Part shown: positions 24,056-29,765 of the stretch, piece by piece
How the letters are laid out: each line of letters opens with the position of its first letter
Position numbering within the stretch: position 1 is the stretch's first letter
NCBI RefSeq assembly: GCF_965660005.1
Contig: NZ_CBFHYF010000021.1
Span: 1 to 29,765 of the forward strand
Length of the DNA stretch: 29,765 nucleotides
Source of the DNA: Porticoccus sp965660005
Lineage (GTDB): Bacteria > Pseudomonadota > Gammaproteobacteria > Pseudomonadales > Porticoccaceae
Direction of reading: 5' to 3'
Notes under the pieces: generated by a model
Told to the model about the DNA's origin: nothing
The model's input: only the letters and a program-made list of their open reading frames with translations
Database searches by the model: none
Position numbers and translations under genes: made by a program

Positions 24056-24098
24056 AAGCCCAGTTGGATTTTTAATGCGTCATTGTGGGAAAAGCATT

Positions 24099-24566
24099 AT
24101 GCGATTGACAACTCGTGGTCGATACGCGGTCACAGCCATGCTGGACTTGGCGTTGAACAATGAAAACGGGCCGATCAGTCTCGCAGATATCTCCCAGAGA
24201 CAGGAGATTTCGCTTTCTTACCTGGAACAATTGTTTGCCAAATTACGCCAAAAAAATCTGGTGAACAGTGTTCGCGGCCCGGGTGGTGGCTATTGTCTGG
24301 CCCGACCCAGTGATGATATCAGTGTCGCTGAAATTATTGATGCCGTGAATGAGTCGATTGATGCGACCAGTTGTAGTGGCAAGGGTAACTGCCACAATGG
24401 CGATATCTGCTTGACTCACCATCTCTGGGACGATTTGAGCCGTCAAATTCATCGTTTTCTCAGCGGCATTTCTCTGGATAGTCTGGTGCATCAACAGGAC
24501 GTACAAATCGTCATGTTGCGTCAGAGCGATCAGGTCGATGCCAATTCAGGCTGCGCAAAAGCCTAG
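24099..24566 (+). CDS. iscR: Fe-S cluster assembly transcriptional regulator IscR
   Basis: IscR is a Rrf2-family regulator that binds a [2Fe-2S] cluster and represses the isc operon when clusters are plentiful. The 155-residue product (E. coli 162) starts MRLTTRGRYAVTAMLDLAL, the typical winged-helix N terminus. It shows the recognition segment ISLSYLEQLFAKLR and the wing VRGPGGGYCLARP, and the cluster ligands Cys92, Cys98, Cys104 and His107 are all present. The start at 24099 is preceded by GGGAAAA; an upstream in-frame extension would begin inside the promoter and is rejected. It is the first gene of iscRSUA-hscBA-fdx-iscX. Confidence 0.97.
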   Translation: MRLTTRGRYAVTAMLDLALNNENGPISLADISQRQEISLSYLEQLFAKLRQKNLVNSVRGPGGGYCLARPSDDISVAEIIDAVNESIDATSCSGKGNCHNGDICLTHHLWDDLSRQIHRFLSGISLDSLVHQQDVQIVMLRQSDQVDANSGCAKA

Positions 24567-24576
24567 GAGTATTTGC

Positions 24577-25791
24577 ATGAAACTGCCTATCTATCTCGAT
24601 TATTCTGCCACCACGCCGGTTGATCCGCGGGTGGCACTGAAGATGTCAGAGTGCCTGACCAATGACGGTGTCTTTGGCAACCCTGCGTCTCGCTCACACT
24701 CCTTTGGTTGGCAGGCGGAGGCAGCGGTTGAAGAGGCCAGGAGTCAAGTGGCCGGGCTCATTAATGCTGATCCGCGCGAGATCATCTGGACATCCGGTGC
24801 CACTGAGGCCGATAACCTGGCAATCAAAGGTTGTGCCCACTTCAATCAGAAGAAGGGCAAACACATTATTACGTCAAAAATTGAGCACAAGGCTGTACTG
24901 GATACCTGCCGAGAGCTCGAGCGTGAGGGGTTCGAGGTGACATACCTGGATCCCGATACTGACGGTATTATTCAGCCACAGGTCGTTGCCGATGCAATTC
25001 GTGAAGACACAACGCTGGTCTCCCTGATGCATGTCAACAATGAGATTGGCACAATTAACGATATTGCTGCTATCGGTGAAATTTGCCGCGACCGGAAAGT
25101 GTTTTTTCATGTGGATGCCGCCCAGAGTACTGGCAAGCTGGCAATTGACCTGCAGGCAATGAAGGTGGATCTGATGGCGCTTTCCGCCCATAAGACCTAC
25201 GGTCCAAAAGGGATAGGTGCCCTGTATGTCCGGCGCAAACCGCGGGTGCGTATTGAGGCCCAAACCCATGGCGGTGGTCATGAGCGGGGTATGCGCTCCG
25301 GTACATTGCCCACTCACCAGATTGTCGGTATGGGCGAGGCTTTCCGAATAGCCGCGGAAGAAATGGCCGAGGAAAACAAACGGGTGTTGTCGCTGCGCAA
25401 CCGTCTTTGGGATGGGATTTGTGATTTGGATGAAGTGCATCTGAATGGTTCCATGCAGCAGCGTATCGCTGGCAATCTGAATGTCAGCTTTGCTTTTGTG
25501 GAAGGCGAGTCGTTGATTATGGCGCTGAAGGATCTGGCTGTTTCTTCCGGGTCTGCCTGCACTTCAGCAAGTCTTGAGCCGTCATATGTGTTACGGGCAC
25601 TGGGGCTTGATGATGAATTGGCTCACAGTTCCATTCGTTTTTCCATTGGTCGATTCACGACGGTCGAAGAAATTGACTATGCCATTGTCAAAGTTCGTGA
25701 GGCAGTTACCAAATTGCGTGAGTTATCCCCACTCTGGGATATGTTTAAAGATGGTGTCGACCTCAGTCAGGTTGAATGGGCCGCACATTAA
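24577..25791 (+). CDS. iscS: Cysteine desulfurase IscS
   Basis: IscS takes sulfur from cysteine with PLP and hands it as persulfide to IscU and to tRNA-thiolation enzymes. The 404-residue product equals E. coli IscS in length. Lys206 in SAHKTYGPKG is the PLP Schiff-base lysine, and Cys328 in SSGSACTSAS is the catalytic persulfide cysteine on its mobile loop. The ATG at 24577 follows TAGGAG; an in-frame start 39 bases upstream overlaps iscR and is not favoured. It lies ten bases after iscR and 17 before iscU. Confidence 0.98.
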   Translation: MKLPIYLDYSATTPVDPRVALKMSECLTNDGVFGNPASRSHSFGWQAEAAVEEARSQVAGLINADPREIIWTSGATEADNLAIKGCAHFNQKKGKHIITSKIEHKAVLDTCRELEREGFEVTYLDPDTDGIIQPQVVADAIREDTTLVSLMHVNNEIGTINDIAAIGEICRDRKVFFHVDAAQSTGKLAIDLQAMKVDLMALSAHKTYGPKGIGALYVRRKPRVRIEAQTHGGGHERGMRSGTLPTHQIVGMGEAFRIAAEEMAEENKRVLSLRNRLWDGICDLDEVHLNGSMQQRIAGNLNVSFAFVEGESLIMALKDLAVSSGSACTSASLEPSYVLRALGLDDELAHSSIRFSIGRFTTVEEIDYAIVKVREAVTKLRELSPLWDMFKDGVDLSQVEWAAH

Positions 25792-25808
25792 CGTTGAGGA
25801 GTTGAATC

Positions 25809-26225
25809 ATGGCATACAGTGAAAAAGTTCTGGATCATTACGAAAATCCCCGCAACGTTGGCAAGCTGGACGATAAGTCAACCAATGTGGGAACCGGCAT
25901 GGTTGGCGCACCTGCCTGCGGCGATGTCATGCGTTTGCAAATCCAGGTGAATGATCTCGGTATCATCGAAGATGCCAAATTCAAGACCTATGGCTGTGGT
26001 TCGGCAATCGCTTCCAGCTCGCTGCTGACCGAGTGGGTAAAGGGCAAGACTCTTGAGCAGGCTGCTGAAATCAAGAACACCCAGATTGCTGAGGAGTTGG
26101 CGTTACCTCCGGTAAAAATTCACTGCTCCGTACTGGCCGAAGATGCGATCAAGGCCGCTGTCACTGATGTGCGCCGCAAACGCGGCGAGGGTGCCGGGCA
26201 AGCAGAAAATAGTTCTGGAGAATAA
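25809..26225 (+). CDS. iscU: Fe-S cluster assembly scaffold IscU
   Basis: IscU is the scaffold on which [2Fe-2S] clusters are built before HscA/HscB-driven release. The 138-residue product has the three cluster cysteines Cys37 (PACGD), Cys63 (YGCGSAIASSS) and Cys106 (KIHCSVLAEDA), the conserved Asp39 and the HscA-recognition LPPVK at 99-103. It carries a C-terminal tail of about ten residues beyond E. coli IscU (128), rich in Glu, Gly and Ser. GAGGAG precedes the ATG. Its TAA shares a base with a possible iscA start. Confidence 0.98.
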   Translation: MAYSEKVLDHYENPRNVGKLDDKSTNVGTGMVGAPACGDVMRLQIQVNDLGIIEDAKFKTYGCGSAIASSSLLTEWVKGKTLEQAAEIKNTQIAEELALPPVKIHCSVLAEDAIKAAVTDVRRKRGEGAGQAENSSGE

Positions 26226-26227
26226 TG

Positions 26228-26551
26228 ATGGCAATTACTATGACCCCCGCCGCAGAACAGCACATACTCCGGCATCTGTCTCATCGCGGGCACGGTATGG
26301 GTATTCGGCTGGGCGTCAAAACCACAGGGTGTTCGGGACTTTCTTATGTTCTGGAGTTTGTGGATGCGCAGGGTGAAGACGATCAAGTGTTTGGTTGCGG
26401 CGAGGCGAAACTGTTTATCGATCCGAAAAGCCTCGCCTACCTGGACGGTACCGAGCTGGATTTTGTTAAAGAGGGACTAAACGAAGGCTTCCAGTTCAGG
26501 AATCCCAATGTCAAGGAAGAGTGTGGTTGCGGCGAAAGCTTCCATATCTGA
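26228..26551 (+). CDS. iscA: Iron-sulfur cluster assembly protein IscA
   Basis: IscA is an A-type carrier needed for [4Fe-4S] maturation. The 107-residue product (E. coli 107) has Cys35 in GVKTTGCSGLSYVLEF and the C-terminal Cys99 and Cys101 in EECGCGESFHI, which bind iron or a cluster. Two adjacent ATG codons are available at 26225 and 26228. The second is chosen because GGAG (26217-26220) is better spaced and it gives the usual N terminus MAIT. The first would overlap the iscU stop by one base. Confidence 0.97.
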   Translation: MAITMTPAAEQHILRHLSHRGHGMGIRLGVKTTGCSGLSYVLEFVDAQGEDDQVFGCGEAKLFIDPKSLAYLDGTELDFVKEGLNEGFQFRNPNVKEECGCGESFHI

Positions 26552-26602
26552 GTCGCTTCATTCAGGACGATGGGTTGGTTGCCGCGCTGCGTCTGTTCAC
26601 TC

Positions 26603-26618
26603 CATCAGTTCACTGATG
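26603..26618. repeat. Hairpin in the iscA-hscB spacer
   Basis: CATCAGT and ACTGATG form a near-perfect palindrome, best folded as a six-base-pair stem CATCAG/CTGATG with tetraloop TTCA. It lies in the 85-base spacer, the largest inside the isc operon after iscR, and 18 bases before the hscB GTG. No T run follows, so it is more likely an RNA processing or translational element than a terminator. Confidence 0.4.
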
Positions 26619-26636
26619 TTATAAACCGGATTTTTC

Positions 26637-27167
26637 GTGGATATCACCAGCAATTATTTTAAGGTTTTTGGGCTGCCTGTTGAATACGACATTGATCTCG
26701 AACAATTGAGTGAGCGATATCGTGATTTGCAGCGACAATTCCACCCAGACCGACACGTGGCCAAAACCGCTCGTGAAAGACGACTTTCAGAACAATACAC
26801 CACGTTCATTAACCAGGCTTACGTTGCATTGAAATCACCCTTGCTGAGAGCCCAGTATTTATTGGGAATTATGGGGGTTGAACAGGATGATGAGGTCCTC
26901 AGGGTGCTGGAACCCGATTTTCTGATGGAGCAGATGTCCCTCAGGGAGACCCTTGCCGAAGTGCGTGACGCAGAAGACCCGGCAGCCAGCCTGCAGGAAG
27001 TGTCAGATCAAGTGACCGGGCACTGTGCATCATTACAGCGTCAATTCAGCGAGCAGTTCAGACATGCCGATGTGCACAACGCCACTGATACAGTGGCCAA
27101 GATGCAATTTTTCTATAAGCTCTTGAAGGAAGTCGAGCAGCTTGAACAAGAACTAGACGATTATTGA
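26637..27167 (+). CDS. hscB: Co-chaperone HscB (J-type)
   Basis: HscB is the J-domain partner that delivers IscU to HscA and stimulates its ATPase. The 176-residue product has an N-terminal J domain with the essential HPD triplet at 36-38 (FHPDRH), followed by INQAYVALKSPLLRAQYLL, and a C-terminal three-helix IscU-binding domain ending LLKEVEQLEQEL. It starts with GTG at 26637, after CCGGA. Length is near E. coli HscB (171). Confidence 0.96.
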   Translation: MDITSNYFKVFGLPVEYDIDLEQLSERYRDLQRQFHPDRHVAKTARERRLSEQYTTFINQAYVALKSPLLRAQYLLGIMGVEQDDEVLRVLEPDFLMEQMSLRETLAEVRDAEDPAASLQEVSDQVTGHCASLQRQFSEQFRHADVHNATDTVAKMQFFYKLLKEVEQLEQELDDY

Positions 27168-27180
27168 GTGGTAAATCATT

Positions 27181-29040
27181 GTGGTCCTGTTACAGATTTC
27201 TGAACCTGGTCAGTCACCAGAGCCCCATCAGCGAAGGCGTGCAGTTGGCATTGATCTTGGTACCACCAACTCTCTGGTAGCTACCGTGCGAAGTGGTACT
27301 CCCGAGATACTGACGGATAGTGCGGGCAACCAACTCTTACCCTCCGTGGTGCGGTATCAGGAAAATGCTGTTGTCACAGTCGGTTTCGGGGCTTACGACG
27401 CGCTAGTTGAAGACCCACTTAATACACTGGTTTCCGTGAAACGATTTATAGGTCGCGGTGCTGAGGATATTAAGCGCTTGGGTACCCAATTGCCTTATCA
27501 GCTGGTTTCTGGCAGTGCCGGGATGCCAAATTTTAGAACCTGTGCCGGTGATATCAGTCCTGTCTCGGCGTCGGCAGAAATCCTCAAGGTCCTGGTCGAG
27601 CGTTCTGAGTCAGCCCTTGATGGCCCTTTGGACGGTGCCGTGATAACAGTCCCTGCCTATTTCGATGAGGCGCAACGGCATGCCACCAAGGATGCTGCCA
27701 CCCTGGCCGGATTGAAGGTATTGCGCTTGCTCAATGAGCCTACGGCGGCGGCGGTTGCCTATGGTCTTGATCAGCAGGGAGAAGGGTTGATTGCCGTCTA
27801 TGATCTGGGTGGTGGGACATTTGATATCTCTGTCCTGAGATTATCCCGCGGTGTATTCGAGGTCTTATCCACTGGCGGTGATTCCGCCCTTGGCGGTGAT
27901 GATTTTGATCGCGTGCTGGCCAGCTGGATAGGCAAGCAGATGGGCCTCGGTGATAATCTTGATCCCTTTCAGCAGCGCCAGTTATTAATGGCGGCTCGCA
28001 AGGCCAAGGAAGAACTGTCAGCCTGTGAACATACAACTGTCAATGTGGCAGGTTGGCAGGGTGCTGTGAGTCGCGCATTATTGAATGAACTGATTGATCC
28101 CCTGATCGCTAAAACGCTCCAATCCTGTAAGCGAGCACTGCGTGATGCCGGCGTTCAAACAACGGACATTGACAATGTGGTCATGGTGGGTGGTTCGACC
28201 AGGACCCTTCGGGTCAGGGAAAAGGTATGCGAAATATTTGGGCGAGAGCCTTTACTAAATGTCGATCCCGATCAGGTGGTTGCCATTGGCGCTGCCCTCC
28301 AGGCGGACATATTGGTTGGCAACAAGCCCGGTGATGAAACCCTGTTGCTTGATGTGATACCGCTGTCATTGGGTATTGAGACCATGGGCGGGCTGATGGA
28401 GAAAATGATCTATCGCAATACCACAATTCCGGTTGCAAAAGCTCAGGATTTTACTACGTTCAAGGACGGGCAAACGGCTATGGCAATTCATGTGTTACAG
28501 GGAGAGAGGGAGCTGGTATCTGACTGTCGCTCTCTAGCGCGTTTTGAGCTTCGCGATATTCCGCCAATGGTGGCAGGTGCGGCAAAAATCCGTGTCAAGT
28601 TTCAGGTGGATGCTGATGGCTTGCTCAGTGTTTCAGCCAGGGAGCAGGTTAGTGGCGTCGAGTCTCATGTGGAAGTGAAACCCTCCTATGGACTAAATGA
28701 TGATGAGGTGACACGGATGTTGCGTGAGTCATTTACTCATGCCCGGGACGACATGCAGTTGCGTGCGCTGCGTGAGCAGCAGGTTGAGGCGGATCGTCTA
28801 TTTGAGGATATCAGCGCTGCTTTGGCACAGGATGGCAAAGCCCTACTGGATGATAAGGAGTCCCATTGCCTTGAGGTGGCGTTGGAGGACCTGGGTCGAG
28901 TCCGCAACAGTGACCGACACCGGGAGATAGCCCGGCATATTGAAATCGTTTCGAAAACCAGTGAGGAATTTGCCGCCAGACGGATGAATGCCAGCATCAA
29001 AAAGGCTCTGGCTGGGCACAGTATCGATGAAATCGATTAA
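27181..29040 (+). CDS. hscA: Fe-S assembly chaperone HscA (Hsp70 family)
   Basis: HscA is the specialised Hsp70 that uses ATP to help transfer clusters from IscU to acceptor proteins. The 619-residue product (E. coli 616) has the actin-like ATPase motifs GIDLGTTNSLVA, VYDLGGGTFDISVL and VMVGGSTRTLRVRE, the interdomain linker region near LLLDVIPLSLGIETMGG, and a substrate-binding domain with TTFKDGQTAMAIHVLQGERE. It starts with GTG at 27181, 13 bases after hscB. The N-terminal extension before RRAVGIDLG is normal for HscA. Confidence 0.97.
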   Translation: MVLLQISEPGQSPEPHQRRRAVGIDLGTTNSLVATVRSGTPEILTDSAGNQLLPSVVRYQENAVVTVGFGAYDALVEDPLNTLVSVKRFIGRGAEDIKRLGTQLPYQLVSGSAGMPNFRTCAGDISPVSASAEILKVLVERSESALDGPLDGAVITVPAYFDEAQRHATKDAATLAGLKVLRLLNEPTAAAVAYGLDQQGEGLIAVYDLGGGTFDISVLRLSRGVFEVLSTGGDSALGGDDFDRVLASWIGKQMGLGDNLDPFQQRQLLMAARKAKEELSACEHTTVNVAGWQGAVSRALLNELIDPLIAKTLQSCKRALRDAGVQTTDIDNVVMVGGSTRTLRVREKVCEIFGREPLLNVDPDQVVAIGAALQADILVGNKPGDETLLLDVIPLSLGIETMGGLMEKMIYRNTTIPVAKAQDFTTFKDGQTAMAIHVLQGERELVSDCRSLARFELRDIPPMVAGAAKIRVKFQVDADGLLSVSAREQVSGVESHVEVKPSYGLNDDEVTRMLRESFTHARDDMQLRALREQQVEADRLFEDISAALAQDGKALLDDKESHCLEVALEDLGRVRNSDRHREIARHIEIVSKTSEEFAARRMNASIKKALAGHSIDEID

Positions 29041-29053
29041 GGATGACTAATAT

Positions 29054-29392
29054 ATGACCAGACTGGTTTTCCTTCCCCATCAGACGATTTGCCCCGAAGG
29101 CGCCGTTGTTGAGGCGAATCCGGGAGAAAGTATTTGCGAGGCGGCACTTCGTAGTGGTCTGGAGATTGAACATGCCTGCGAAATGTCCTGTGCATGTACG
29201 ACCTGTCATGTCTATATCCGGGAAGGATTCGATACGCTTGAAGAAGCCGATGAGCTGGAAGAAGATTATCTGGACAAAGCCTGGGGTGTAGATCCTGATT
29301 CGCGCCTCAGTTGTCAGGCACTTGTGGCTGACCAGGATTTAGTTGTGGAAATCCCCCGATATACGATAAATATGGTGTCAGAGCAACATTAG
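29054..29392 (+). CDS. fdx: Isc-type [2Fe-2S] ferredoxin
   Basis: Fdx donates electrons during cluster assembly on IscU. The 112-residue product has ligands Cys42, Cys48 and Cys51 in HACEMSCACTTCHV and Cys87 in RLSCQAL, the adrenodoxin-like arrangement of Isc ferredoxins, and the typical end VVEIPRYTINMV. Cys46 is the conserved extra cysteine of this group. It lies 13 bases after hscA and nine before iscX. Confidence 0.97.
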   Translation: MTRLVFLPHQTICPEGAVVEANPGESICEAALRSGLEIEHACEMSCACTTCHVYIREGFDTLEEADELEEDYLDKAWGVDPDSRLSCQALVADQDLVVEIPRYTINMVSEQH

Positions 29393-29401
29393 CATTGGAG
29401 A

Positions 29402-29608
29402 ATGACGGTGTCGTTAAAGTGGACAGATGTAATCGATCTTGCGATTGAATTATCAGAAGCCCGGCCTGATGTGGATCCTCAGTCTGTGAATTTTGTCGAT
29501 CTGCGAAATTGGGTGTTGGCGCTCGATGATTTCGATGACGATCCGGCACATTGCGGTGAAAAAATCCTAGAAGCTATCCAGATGGCGTGGATTGAAGAAC
29601 TCGATTAG
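29402..29608 (+). CDS. iscX: Fe-S assembly protein IscX
   Basis: IscX is a small acidic protein that binds IscS and iron and modulates cluster assembly. The 68-residue product contains LKWTDVIDLAIELSEARPD, VNFVDLRNWVLALDDFDDDP and EKILEAIQMAWIEEL, all aligned with E. coli IscX (66 residues). GGAG lies just before the ATG. It is the last isc gene. Confidence 0.96.
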   Translation: MTVSLKWTDVIDLAIELSEARPDVDPQSVNFVDLRNWVLALDDFDDDPAHCGEKILEAIQMAWIEELD

Positions 29609-29643
29609 AATGAATCACTGCTCCATGCTACCAAGGGGTGTTA

Positions 29644-29765
29644 ATGAGCTCAAAAGAAGAGCTTTATAAAGTACTGGTTGAATCAGCTCCCTACGGCACC
29701 CTTTTCTTTGCTTATGGCGTCTGTATCGATGAGAACAAACACGCACTGGACCTGCTTGGCTGCAG
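29644..29765 (+). CDS. Probable PAS-domain protein, 3' end outside window
   Basis: An open frame of 40 codons begins with ATG 29644 after a good ribosome binding site (AAGGGG, 29633-29638) and runs off the window. It encodes MSSKEELYKVLVESAPYGTLF, then VCIDENKHALDLLGC. The pattern helix - ES(A/S)PYG - hydrophobic strand - N - ALDLLG is typical of the start of a PAS domain in sensor kinases or GGDEF/EAL proteins. It begins 35 bases after iscX. The output domain cannot be seen. Confidence 0.6.
   Translation, partial: MSSKEELYKVLVESAPYGTLFFAYGVCIDENKHALDLLGC

Noticed and set aside
24027..24098. 24-residue N-terminal extension of iscR
   Set aside because: It would be encoded across the promoter and IscR box; IscR proteins start at MRLT.

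Overview
This window is a 29.8 kb chromosomal segment from a gammaproteobacterium. Gene order and protein similarity point to the Pseudomonas / marine Cellvibrio-like side of the class, because the backbone reproduces the Pseudomonas order lpxB-rnhB-dnaE-accA-tilS-pyrG-kdsA-eno-ftsB-ispD-ispF-truD-pcm-nlpD-rpoS. That block is joined directly to suhB/trmJ and a complete isc operon, which in Pseudomonas lie elsewhere. The species cannot be named from sequence alone. I found no rRNA, tRNA, CRISPR array, insertion sequence or phage gene. No stretch longer than 300 bases lacks a gene.

Layout. 1-1704: end of the lipid A operon (lpxB partial, rnhB). 1963-3438: a wax-ester synthase/diacylglycerol acyltransferase (WS/DGAT) gene inserted between rnhB and dnaE and broken by an in-frame TAG. 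3439-3499: an assembly gap of 61 N that ends inside the dnaE start codon. 3499-8058: dnaE and accA. 8124-9464 (minus strand): a GAF/PAS protein resembling the sensor half of AcoR-type activators but without an effector domain. 9672-15025: tilS, pyrG, kdsA and eno, closed by a near-ideal terminator. 15285-15659: a small membrane protein that looks like a diguanylate cyclase with its catalytic core deleted. 15830-20199: ftsB, ispD, ispF, truD, pcm and a DUF368 (PopT-like) membrane protein. 20233-22139: nlpD and rpoS. 22199-23017 (minus): suhB, divergent from trmJ. 24099-29608: iscR-iscS-iscU-iscA-hscB-hscA-fdx-iscX. 29644-end: start of a probable PAS-domain gene.

How the genes fit together. The window is mostly housekeeping: lipid A and Kdo synthesis (lpxB, kdsA), replication (dnaE, rnhB), fatty acid initiation (accA), RNA modification (tilS, truD, trmJ), nucleotide and central metabolism (pyrG, eno), isoprenoid synthesis (ispD, ispF), division and envelope (ftsB, nlpD, DUF368), stress control (rpoS) and Fe-S biogenesis (isc). 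The isc operon has a readable control region: a sigma-70-like promoter overlaps one of two abutting IscR type-1-like boxes, which predicts feedback by the [2Fe-2S] form of IscR.

The unusual parts are the accessory insertions and decayed genes at the seams of the conserved blocks: the interrupted WS/DGAT, the effector-less AcoR-like protein, the gutted GGDEF protein, the missing surE and cysE, and DUF368 between pcm and nlpD. I did not find a clearly new multi-gene system. The strongest leads are these remnants and several regulatory hairpins.
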